A stretch of 15,009 nucleotides of DNA from Candidatus Hecatellales archaeon (GTDB taxonomy: Archaea > Thermoproteota > Bathyarchaeia > Hecatellales > Hecatellaceae), in contig QMXU01000010.1 of the NCBI GenBank assembly GCA_003662305.1, forward strand, positions 1 to 15,009, written 5' to 3'. A program made the translations under genes and the position numbers. Positions 7,452-13,461 of this stretch are shown here, piece after piece. A model generated the notes under the pieces. That model saw nothing but the letters and a program-made list of their open reading frames with translations, was not told where the DNA came from and ran no database searches. The stretch's first letter is position 1. Each line of letters opens with the position of its first letter.

Positions 7452-8486
7452 TTGCAAACTGACGATAGATTTAAATCCGAAACCTGGTGTTCAGACGAAG
7501 AATTTCTAAGGTCCGTTCAAAACTATATTGACCTCATAAACTCGAAACTCGAAGAGGTAACCGTAAACTATCCAACCTTCCTAGAGCTCCCCCTACGGTA
7601 CGTTATCAAGGCTGGCGGAAAAAGGTTGAGGCCTCTCCTAGCCCTCTTATCCTGCTCAGCCGTATGCGGAGACCCGAAGCCAGCTATACCGGTAGCAGTA
7701 GCCTACGAGTTCGCCCATACAGCCGCCCTAATCCAAGACGACATAATCGACAAGGGCATCAGACGTAGAGGCAAACTAAGCGCCTGGGCCCTCTGGGGAA
7801 CCGAAAAAGCAGTGCTCATCTCCGACATCCTGATCTTCGAAATCTTCCACCGCCTCGCCGAGTATGAAAGGCTAAGTCTGCCTCAGGAACGCCTGTACCT
7901 GCTGCTAAGGCTCATAGGAGACTCAGCCAGGCGGACAGTTCAAGGCGAATTCTTAGAGCTTGAACTTTCAGGTAAAGAGAAAGTAACCGAAGAGGACTAC
8001 CTTACGATTATAAGGCTTAAAACAGGCGCTCTGCTGGCGGCTTCCGCTGCCGCCGGAGCCATAGCCGGGGGAGGCTCGACAAGCGAGGTTTCCGCCATCC
8101 ACGAATTTGCTGAAAAAATCGGAATGGCCTACCAGATATACGACGACATCTTAGACGTGTCTGGAAATCCTGAAAGGCTTGGCAAACCAGTCTTCGTAGA
8201 CATAAGAAACAGGAAGCGTAACCTGCTGGTAATTTACGCCCTAAACAACGGAAGCGAAGAGGAATCAAAATTCATAAGAAGCCTGCTTGGAAAACGGAAG
8301 CTGGAGGAATGGGAATTCGAAAAAGCCAAAGAAATCTTCGAGAAAACAGGCTCCGTCGATGCCGCAAAAAAATTAAGCTTTAAATTTGCTGAGGAAGGAA
8401 GAAGCTGCCTTAAAGCCTTAAAGCCAAGCCAGGCCAAAGACCAGCTGATAGAACTCTCCTACCTAGTGTCTAAACGGTATGCTTAG
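7452..8486 (+). CDS. Polyprenyl (geranylgeranyl or longer) diphosphate synthase
   Basis: This 344-residue trans-isoprenyl diphosphate synthase condenses isopentenyl diphosphate with an allylic primer to make chains for archaeal ether lipids, quinones or polyprenols. Family motifs are GGKRLRP (55-61), the first Asp-rich motif DDIID (96-100) followed by KGIRRRG, GEFLEL (165-170), KTG (190-192) and the second Asp-rich motif DDILD (231-235). The residues four and five places before the first motif are both Ala (HTAALIQDD). C20 enzymes of the Sulfolobus type carry Phe at the -5 site and long-chain enzymes carry a small residue, so a product longer than C20 is possible. The start is TTG at 7452; an ATG at 7445 is out of frame and hits a stop after five codons. 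No ribosome-binding site is visible, so a short leader or leaderless transcript is likely. It converges on the pseudo-KaiC gene at 8495. Confidence 0.88.
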   Translation: MQTDDRFKSETWCSDEEFLRSVQNYIDLINSKLEEVTVNYPTFLELPLRYVIKAGGKRLRPLLALLSCSAVCGDPKPAIPVAVAYEFAHTAALIQDDIIDKGIRRRGKLSAWALWGTEKAVLISDILIFEIFHRLAEYERLSLPQERLYLLLRLIGDSARRTVQGEFLELELSGKEKVTEEDYLTIIRLKTGALLAASAAAGAIAGGGSTSEVSAIHEFAEKIGMAYQIYDDILDVSGNPERLGKPVFVDIRNRKRNLLVIYALNNGSEEESKFIRSLLGKRKLEEWEFEKAKEIFEKTGSVDAAKKLSFKFAEEGRSCLKALKPSQAKDQLIELSYLVSKRYA

Positions 8487-8494
8487 AAGGTTTA

Positions 8495-9274
8495 CTAGAG
8501 CTTTGGAACAGAGACCAGTCCCTCATCGCTTAAAGTGTACTCTATCTTTGAACTGTCAAATTTTGTAAGGCACATTTTCGAAACCCTTATGTACTGTTTA
8601 AGTTCTCCCCCCTCCTCCTTAGTGTACAGCTCGATTACTCCCTCTGAAACATGCCTAGCGATAAACTCTGAGGCTTTCCCGTGGATGCCCTTATGGACTA
8701 CTCCAACTCCGACGTATATACCCCTCTTGGCGAGGCTTTGAAGCTTCATAACTATCTTTGTTGTGTCCATGAACCCTATGACCTGGGCTAAAGGCGAGAA
8801 GGAGTCAAGTATAACCCTTACAGGCCTCCCAGCCTTGCTTCCTCTAATCTTACGCTCCAACCTCCTGAACATTTCAAGGAGGGAAAGCCCGTCGAAGGGC
8901 TTCTCAAGCCAGTATCTTTCTCCACCCCTTTCGCCCAGCCTCCCCGAGAAGCAGTCAACAATTATGAAGTCCTCGTTTTTCTCGTAGGGCGCCACGTTCC
9001 ATCCGAACCTCAACATGTTCCTCCTAACCACGTTGGGATGATGGTCATAGGTAATGTAGATGCAGACTTCGTCGTTAATCAGCCCATGCCAGCAAAGCTG
9101 CTGGCAGAAGGTTGAAGCGTCGTTCTCCGGGTCGTTCATCACGAGAACGGTGAGGGTGGCGGGGACTCCCCCATTTAGAGCTTTGTCAAGCTCTGGAATG
9201 CCTGTCTTAAACCTGTAGGTTGAAGGAATCTTTAGGGGTGGAGGCTCGCAGATTTTAGGTTTTGCCTCTTCCAT
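8495..9274 (-). CDS. KaiC-like RecA-fold protein lacking Walker A and catalytic Glu (pseudo-ATPase)
   Basis: From ATG 9274 this has 259 residues. The KaiC-family frame is clear: FKTGIPELDKALNGGVP (22-38), a Walker B strand RVILDS (153-158), SEGVIELYTKEEGGELKQYIRVSK (210-233) and a closing EYTLSDEGLVSV. The phosphate-loop position reads MNDPENDAST (46-55), with no glycine frame and no Lys. The Glu pair is replaced by TYDHH (75-79). ATP hydrolysis is very unlikely. It directly follows the KaiC-GTPase fusion gene on the same strand, so the two products are probable partners in one complex, by inference. A TTG at 9289 overlaps the upstream stop, but GAGGGG lies 7 bases before the ATG at 9274 and within those extra codons, which favours the ATG. 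The N-terminus is Pro-rich and lacks a signal peptide. Confidence 0.82.
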   Translation of the reverse strand: MEEAKPKICEPPPLKIPSTYRFKTGIPELDKALNGGVPATLTVLVMNDPENDASTFCQQLCWHGLINDEVCIYITYDHHPNVVRRNMLRFGWNVAPYEKNEDFIIVDCFSGRLGERGGERYWLEKPFDGLSLLEMFRRLERKIRGSKAGRPVRVILDSFSPLAQVIGFMDTTKIVMKLQSLAKRGIYVGVGVVHKGIHGKASEFIARHVSEGVIELYTKEEGGELKQYIRVSKMCLTKFDSSKIEYTLSDEGLVSVPKL

Positions 9275-9285
9275 TCTTGTTCCCC

Positions 9286-10401
9286 TCAAACTGGAACCTT
9301 GATTATGAGTTTAAGCATGCTTTTCAGGGCTTCTTTCAGGCCTTCTCCTTTGATAGCGGTTGTGCCTATTATTTGAGTTTTATCTGGAATTCCGAATTCG
9401 TCTCTGATGTTCTGGGGTGTAATGGCGTCTTCGAGGTCCTGCTTGTTAGCCAGCAGTATGGTTGGTATTTTCAAGCTTTGAAGGTCGTTGAGCAGGTCTA
9501 CGGCCTCGGGAAGCCTGTACGGGTCAGCGCTGTCTGCTACCACTATTATGCCTGAGATATCCTTTGAAACCATCTGCTTCGTGATGCTTGCGTCCTTCCC
9601 GCTCATGATTACCTCCATTTCAAGCTCTCCTACGGGAACTCTGAACTCGGGTTTGTTTTGTCCTCCTGTAAGCTGTCTGGCTATGGTGGTTTTACCTGCT
9701 CCGGGAGGCCCTATGATGAGCACCCTTGGAATGTAAAATCTTATTCCCTGATGCCGGTCTATGGTGTAGGGAATCCACTTTCGGCTGTGGTCTACACCTT
9801 TCATCTTAAAAATTCTAAGGTAATGCCTTAGCCGTCCGTCTTCCTCCTCAAGTTTAAGCTCTATAACGCCGTCGGAGACGTCTTTGACGAGCTCTATGAG
9901 GCGTGTGTCAAAGCCCTGCCTGTTCAGCGTGTAAAAGCAGAGGGAGCCCAGGTTTTTAACTTTTCTCCCCAGAAGCCTGATAAAATCTATGATAACCGTC
10001 GTCCTGTCCACAGTGCTGCATAGGGCTGTAAGGGAGTCTATTATAACCCTTGCAGTTCTGCTTCTGCCAACCCTGCTGAAGCTTTCAGTAAGCTTAAGGT
10101 TTAAAGTGTTAATGTTTGAAAGCTCGGCTGGGGCTACATTTAAAATTCTGAAGCTTCCCTCCTCTAAGTGTGCTTCCAAGTTCCAGTTGAATTTTTTCAT
10201 GGAATTTACGATTTCTTCTCGTGATTCGTCTATGGCCACGTAGATGCAGTTTTCCCCTTTTTTAAGTCCTCCGTAGGCGAACTGCTTGCACAGGATGCTT
10301 TTGCCTGTTCCCCCGTCGCCCAGAATCAGTATTGCACCTACGTTTTCTATTTCTCCGAATATCAGGTCGTCTATGATTTCTATGCCTAGCTTCTGAGTCA
10401 T
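9286..10401 (-). CDS. KaiC-like ATPase domain fused to an Arf/SR-beta-like small GTPase domain
   Basis: This 371-residue protein has two P-loop domains. Residues 1-224 are a KaiC-like ATPase: IEIIDDLIFGEIENVGA, Walker A GDGGTGKS (28-35), acidic pair DE (58-59), Walker B VIIDS (119-123) and the closing PYTIDRHQGIRF (211-222). Residues 226-371 resemble Arf, SR-beta or Gtr-type small GTPases: G1 GPPGAGKT (231-238), IIVVADSADPYRL (285-297), G4 NKQD (319-322) and G5 TTAIKGEGL (347-355). The G3 position, normally WDxGGQ or DxxG, reads IMSGKDA (265-271), so the catalytic Asp/Gly/Gln set is missing. Guanine binding should persist while hydrolysis is probably slow or dependent on a partner. No lipid-anchor motif is seen at the end. 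Start ATG 10401; the next gene on this strand begins at 9274, 11 bases after this stop codon. Confidence 0.85.
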   Translation of the reverse strand: MTQKLGIEIIDDLIFGEIENVGAILILGDGGTGKSILCKQFAYGGLKKGENCIYVAIDESREEIVNSMKKFNWNLEAHLEEGSFRILNVAPAELSNINTLNLKLTESFSRVGRSRTARVIIDSLTALCSTVDRTTVIIDFIRLLGRKVKNLGSLCFYTLNRQGFDTRLIELVKDVSDGVIELKLEEEDGRLRHYLRIFKMKGVDHSRKWIPYTIDRHQGIRFYIPRVLIIGPPGAGKTTIARQLTGGQNKPEFRVPVGELEMEVIMSGKDASITKQMVSKDISGIIVVADSADPYRLPEAVDLLNDLQSLKIPTILLANKQDLEDAITPQNIRDEFGIPDKTQIIGTTAIKGEGLKEALKSMLKLIIKVPV

Positions 10402-10450
10402 CGTGGAGCCCTGAAATTTGTTATTACTGTATCAATATTTCAGTTTACTT

Positions 10451-10460
10451 GTATTTAAAA
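10451..10460 (-). promoter_or_regulatory. TATA box of the KaiC-GTPase operon
   Basis: The minus strand reads TTTTAAATAC, placing a transcript start near 10430 and a leader of about 29 bases before the ATG at 10401. It sits in the 143-base divergent gap shared with the archaemetzincin gene. Confidence 0.5.
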
Positions 10461-10500
10461 AGTTTGATTTTAAACAAGTCTATATCTTTTAAATAAAAAC

Positions 10501-10534
10501 ATTTATAACCCTTTAAAACCAACCTTTCAAAGGG
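10501..10534 (+). promoter_or_regulatory. Promoter and ribosome-binding site of the archaemetzincin gene
   Basis: ATTTATAA at 10501-10508 is a good TATA box giving a predicted start near 10530. AAAGGG at 10529-10534 is a possible ribosome-binding site 10 bases before the TTG at 10545. CTTTAAAA at 10511-10518 is an alternative TATA box. Confidence 0.4.
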
Positions 10535-10544
10535 AATCCCAGTC

Positions 10545-11093
10545 TTGCAGAAAAAGTTAACGATAGTTTTAGCCTTAATAGGGCTTAAAAACGAAGCCTT
10601 TTTCCTGGAAAATCTCAAACTCCACCTAGAAGAGGTTTTCTCCCCCGCAGACGTAGACGCAGTCAAGGTTTCCTCCTCCCTGCTAAAAGAAGCGTACACG
10701 CCTTCAAGAGGCCAGTATAACTCCACCATAACCCTAGCTCTGCTTAAAAACAAGCTGGAAAAGGTTGAAGCCGACAGGATCCTAGCCATAACAGATGTGG
10801 ACCTTTACGCTCAAGGGTTAAATTTCGTCTTCGGGGAAGCCCAGCTCCCAGGCAGAATAGCCCTAATATCGCTTCACAGGCTTAAACCGGAATACTACGG
10901 CGAAGGGGACGGTGAACTTTTCAAGGCTAGAATCAGGAAGGAAGCCGTCCACGAGCTAGGCCACACCTTCGGCCTAACCCACTGCCCAAACCCCGCCTGC
11001 GTAATGCACTTCTCCAACAGCATCCACGACACTGACAGGAAAGCCGACAGTCCATGCCAAGCTTGCCGTGAAGCCCTCAGGCGAAACCGATAA
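10545..11093 (+). CDS. amzA: Archaemetzincin, zinc metalloprotease-like
   Basis: At 182 residues this has the usual length of prokaryotic archaemetzincins. The diagnostic long zinc motif is complete: HELGHTFGLTHC (136-147) with metal-binding H136, H140 and H146 and catalytic Glu137, then C152, the Met-turn M154, and C171-x2-C174. The four cysteines are known to hold a second, structural zinc in this family. The physiological substrate is unknown for prokaryotic members, so a peptidase role is inferred from the active site. No signal peptide is seen, hence cytoplasmic. Sixteen residues separate M154 from C171, one fewer than the x17 I recall for the family motif. The start is TTG at 10545. It is divergent from the KaiC-GTPase gene and upstream of tRNA-Gly, with no obvious functional link to either. 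Confidence 0.92.
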   Translation: MQKKLTIVLALIGLKNEAFFLENLKLHLEEVFSPADVDAVKVSSSLLKEAYTPSRGQYNSTITLALLKNKLEKVEADRILAITDVDLYAQGLNFVFGEAQLPGRIALISLHRLKPEYYGEGDGELFKARIRKEAVHELGHTFGLTHCPNPACVMHFSNSIHDTDRKADSPCQACREALRRNR

Positions 11094-11131
11094 AAGGACG
11101 CCTAGGAAACTTTTCAATTAGAGAGTTCTCC

Positions 11132-11208
11132 GCGGCCGTGGTCTAGCCTGGTAGGATGGGGGCCCCCCAAGCCCCAGATCGCGGGTTCAAACCCCGCCGG
11201 CCGCACCA
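11132..11208 (+). tRNA. tRNA-Gly (anticodon CCC), with C at position 33, CCA encoded
   Basis: The cloverleaf is complete. The acceptor stem GCGGCCG (11132-11138) pairs with CGGCCGC (11198-11204), the D stem is GTCT/GGAT, the anticodon stem is GGGGC (11159-11163) with GCCCC (11171-11175), and the T stem is GCGGG/CCCGC around TTCAAAC. The anticodon loop reads CCCCCAA, giving anticodon CCC at 11166-11168. Discriminator A at 11205 is followed by a genomic CCA (11206-11208). C35, C36, G1-C72, C2-G71 and G3-C70 fit a glycine tRNA. Position 33, almost always U, is C. No intron is present. Confidence 0.93.
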
Positions 11209-11340
11209 ACGATTAAACTTTACGGGTTTAGCCTTTTAATGGTCGGTGGAGGTGCATTTTCCCCATAGGCCTTTTAGGCCTCGGTTCAGGTCAGTTTCTT
11301 CATCCCGAGAAAAGGTAGGGGCTGCAGCTGATTTAAGGGT

Positions 11341-11556
11341 TTACTCCCGGCTGGTTTTCTGGCTTTGAAGCCTTACAAGGTGGGTTACGTAGCCTGCTAT
11401 CTGGTCTTTAAGCTTTTTAGAGTCTGACATCACCATACGGTTTACCAGCTGCTTGTTTTTCTCGTAGTCGGCGGTGAAAAGGTTTGGATATTTCTCTAGG
11501 AGGCTTCGGGAAATTCTTTTGACGAGTCCTGTTTTTATACGCCCCAAACTCGGCAT
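11341..11556 (-). CDS. rps17e: Small-subunit ribosomal protein eS17
   Basis: This is a 71-residue basic protein of the archaeal/eukaryotic 30S/40S subunit. The family core is plain: GRIKTGLVKRISRSLLEKYP, then LFTADYEKNKQLV and SKKLKDQIAGYVTHLV, followed by a short basic tail. The open frame extends 25 codons further upstream (to 11631), but eS17 normally begins just before the GRIKT block. ATG 11556 gives the usual length and is preceded by GGGTGAT. A minus-strand TATA box (TTATTTAA, 11593-11600) predicts a transcript start near 11567-11571, inside the longer frame, which also excludes the upstream start. It stands alone rather than in a ribosomal operon. Identification is firm. Confidence 0.9.
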   Translation of the reverse strand: MPSLGRIKTGLVKRISRSLLEKYPNLFTADYEKNKQLVNRMVMSDSKKLKDQIAGYVTHLVRLQSQKTSRE

Positions 11557-11591
11557 ATCACCCGGGCTTAAATTCTCAAGAACGGTAAACC

Positions 11592-11600
11592 TTAAATAAC
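11592..11600. promoter_or_regulatory. TATA-like box, possibly shared by eS17 (-) and the LysE gene (+)
   Basis: TTAAATAAC here reads as a TATA element on both strands. On the minus strand it predicts an eS17 transcript start near 11570. On the plus strand it predicts one near 11621, just before the LysE reading frame opens. Use in both directions is inferred. Confidence 0.4.
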
Positions 11601-11699
11601 TGTTTCGGCTTTCAGCCTTAGCAATCGTCAAGGTGAGCAGGGTTCCTCTTCGAAATCTACCAGTTTGCGGTAGGATTCGTAGTATCCCTGTCAGGAGTT

Positions 11700-12290
11700 A
11701 TGATTCCAGGCCCCCTCCTAATCTATATTTTAGCCAAAAGCCCCAGGTGGGGTGTCAAAACAGGGCCTCTCACATCGCTAGGCCACTTCATCGTTGAGGT
11801 TCCCCTAATCATACTCATAGTTTCAGGCTTCCACCTGCTTCTTCAAAGCCCCTCGATAGTTTTATCCTTCGGCATCCTAGGCGGAGTTCTCCTCACCCTT
11901 TTCGGCTTGAAAGGCTTCCATGGGAAAGGCGGAAGCGGAGACGGGAAGCTGGACGGGCTTCCCCACTTGGGCCTCCACCCTGTTCCAGGCGGAATACTCT
12001 TCAGCACGATTCTCAACCCTACCGTCCCCCTGTGGTGGGCGACTCTAGGCTTCGCTCTCCTGATGGACGCCTACCTGACGGCTGCCATGCTCGGCGTGCT
12101 CTTTTGGAGTCTAGGCCACTTCACGGCAGACCTCACATGGCATACGCTTGTAGCCTACACGGTATGGTCTGGAAGGAAAACCATTCTTAAACGCCAAGAG
12201 CTACTGGCGAAAATATGCAGTCTCCTCCTCACAGGCTTCGGCGTATACCTCCTAGCCAAATACGGGATGCAGGCTATGCTCCTACTTTAA
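11700..12290 (+). CDS. LysE/RhtB-family exporter, true N-terminus uncertain
   Basis: This integral membrane protein is 196 residues from the only in-frame canonical start. LysE-type proteins export amino acids or small metabolites with six helices; the substrate here is unknown. Visible features are the MIPGPLL motif at residues 1-7, helices near 25-47, 53-70, 98-121, 124-155 and 165-190, and the conserved-type ILNPTVPLWW at about 104-113. The PGP motif normally lies at the end of helix one, and the same frame is open upstream to 11637. The upstream codons read FLFEIYQFAVGFVVSLSGV, a typical LysE first helix, yet contain no ATG, GTG or TTG. A GTG at 11633 lies in another frame. A non-canonical start, a one-base error or a frameshift is likely. 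The 3' end overlaps the convergent TatD gene by 9 bases. Confidence 0.78.
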   Translation: MIPGPLLIYILAKSPRWGVKTGPLTSLGHFIVEVPLIILIVSGFHLLLQSPSIVLSFGILGGVLLTLFGLKGFHGKGGSGDGKLDGLPHLGLHPVPGGILFSTILNPTVPLWWATLGFALLMDAYLTAAMLGVLFWSLGHFTADLTWHTLVAYTVWSGRKTILKRQELLAKICSLLLTGFGVYLLAKYGMQAMLLL

Positions 12291-13142
12291 GGCTTCATCC
12301 ACCCCGGCGAAAACCTTCCGGCAGTTATCCACTATCTGGACTGCTGTCTCAGCTAGGGGGACTCCTTTTATCTCCGCGATTTTTTCCACCACCCTGGGTA
12401 TCAGGGAGGGAGTGGTTTCCACGCTCTGGAAGGGACCCCTATATTTCACCGGCCCGTCGGTTTCAGCCATAACCTTGGAAAGCGGGGTTTCGCTGGCTAT
12501 TTGCTGGATATGCTTTGAATAGTGGATGGAGGGGCCTACCGTTATGTAGTAGCCAGCATCCAAAATCCTCCTTAAAACCGTGATTTCCCCGCTGAACCAG
12601 TGGAAGACCATTCTAACACGGTAGCTGGAAGCCTCCTCGAAAACTTCCAGCGCGCTTCTCCTCGAATGGGCTACCACCGGAAGCCCAGCCTTTTCAGCAG
12701 CCTCCAGCATGAAACGGAAAACCTTCCGTTGCTTCTCCCAGGCTTCAAGATTTCCCTTGGTGTAGGCTATGTCCAAGCCTACTTCGCCTACGGCGGTAAG
12801 CTTCCCTCTGCACCTAGCAACCAGCTCTACAACCTTTCCAACCTCTCCCAGCCCGGTTTCAGGGGCAGCCCACGGGTGAACCCCTACGGCGGGCAGAACC
12901 CTTAAAGGATGGCTTTCAGCGATTTCAAGGGTTTTAAGGCTTGTTTCAAGGTCTTCACTGTTGGCTATAACTATTCTTACGCCCTCCCTTTCAGCCTGCT
13001 CCAGGATTGTGCTGATTCTTCCCTGGTAGGCTTCGTCTGCCAGGTGGATGTGGCTGTCGATGTAGGTGGCTCCCGGTTTTTCCCTCTTTAAGCTTATTTT
13101 GTTAACCTTCCTCCTCTGAGGCTTTATTTTTACCTTTTCCAA
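12282..13142 (-). CDS. TatD-family metal-dependent hydrolase
   Basis: This 286-residue amidohydrolase-superfamily protein is related to TatD/YcfH deoxyribonucleases. Metal ligands are in the expected order: DSHIH (H31, H33), GVHPW (H89), GEVGLD (E120), AHSRRS (H159), FHWFSG (H181) and ETDGP (D229). The family is best known as 3'-5' DNases and RNases, but archaeal substrates are not established. It carries an unusual 27-residue, Lys/Arg-rich N-terminal extension before the DSHIH strand. The TTG start at 13142 is supported by GGGGGAG 6 bases upstream, so the extension appears genuine and could aid nucleic-acid binding. It is divergent from the histone gene and convergent with the LysE gene (9-base overlap). 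A minus-strand TATA-like run lies at 13193-13201. Confidence 0.87.
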   Translation of the reverse strand: MEKVKIKPQRRKVNKISLKREKPGATYIDSHIHLADEAYQGRISTILEQAEREGVRIVIANSEDLETSLKTLEIAESHPLRVLPAVGVHPWAAPETGLGEVGKVVELVARCRGKLTAVGEVGLDIAYTKGNLEAWEKQRKVFRFMLEAAEKAGLPVVAHSRRSALEVFEEASSYRVRMVFHWFSGEITVLRRILDAGYYITVGPSIHYSKHIQQIASETPLSKVMAETDGPVKYRGPFQSVETTPSLIPRVVEKIAEIKGVPLAETAVQIVDNCRKVFAGVDEALK

Positions 13143-13172
13143 GCTTAACTCCCCCTTTTCCCCAAAGCAAAA

Positions 13173-13211
13173 ATTTATTTAGGGAATTAGGGCTTAAAAA
13201 TAAAAATGGTG
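13173..13211 (+). promoter_or_regulatory. Histone promoter and ribosome-binding site
   Basis: ATTTATTTA (13173-13181) is a TATA box predicting a transcript start near 13203. GGTG (13208-13211) complements the 16S rRNA tail and lies 7 bases before the TTG at 13219. This decides the TTG over the out-of-frame ATG at 13206. Confidence 0.5.
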
Positions 13212-13218
13212 CCTAAAC

Positions 13219-13440
13219 TTGGCAGAAAAGGAGATTTCTCTCGCCCCGCTTCACAGGCTGATTAAGAAGGCTGGAGCCTACAGGGTTAGTGAGGCTGCCG
13301 CCGAAGAGCTTAGGAAAGCCCTGGAAGATTTAGCCGTAAAAATCGCCAAGGAAGCCATGGACTACTGCGCCCACGCTAAACGTAAAACCGTTAAAAGAGA
13401 GGACGTAGAACTGGCTGTTAAAAAGTTCCTAAAAGAGTAA
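13219..13440 (+). CDS. Archaeal histone
   Basis: This 73-residue single histone-fold protein dimerises and wraps DNA, compacting the chromosome. The fold reads in order: helix one LAPLHRLIKKAG, loop AYRVSEAAAEEL running into the long middle helix (to about residue 53), loop RKTVKREDV, and last helix ELAVKKFLKE. The Arg in AYRVS and the Lys/Arg-Lys-Thr-Val of the second loop are the usual DNA-contacting positions. One cysteine (DYCAHAKR) is present. It has no long tails. The start is TTG 13219 with a GGTG site at good spacing. The gene is monocistronic and divergent from the TatD gene. Identification is firm. Confidence 0.93.
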   Translation: MAEKEISLAPLHRLIKKAGAYRVSEAAAEELRKALEDLAVKIAKEAMDYCAHAKRKTVKREDVELAVKKFLKE

Positions 13441-13461
13441 AGGAAAAATTAAGTTTACCCT

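Noticed and set aside
9262..9555. Plus-strand open frame opposite the GTPase domain, and similar frames at 4019-4246, 8763-8987 and 9989-10243
   Set aside because: All are antisense to conserved P-loop proteins and have no recognisable motif.
3947..10401. A circadian clock locus because of the KaiC-like genes
   Set aside because: No KaiA or KaiB is present and all four proteins are single-domain or fused forms of the broad archaeal family; clock function cannot be claimed.
10445..10789. Minus-strand open frame across the archaemetzincin promoter and N-terminus
   Set aside because: It is antisense to a conserved gene, and its end translates AT-rich promoter sequence.
11132..11208. Reading the G/C-rich anticodon arm as tRNA-Pro (GGG)
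   Set aside because: The only register with 5-bp anticodon stem pairing and a 7-base loop gives CCC, and the acceptor pairs and discriminator fit glycine.
11267..11281. Short hairpin AGGCCT-TTT-AGGCCT downstream of the eS17 stop as a terminator
   Set aside because: A 6-bp self-complementary word repeated with a 3-base loop is easily accidental, archaeal terminators are mainly T-runs, and no T-run follows on the minus strand.
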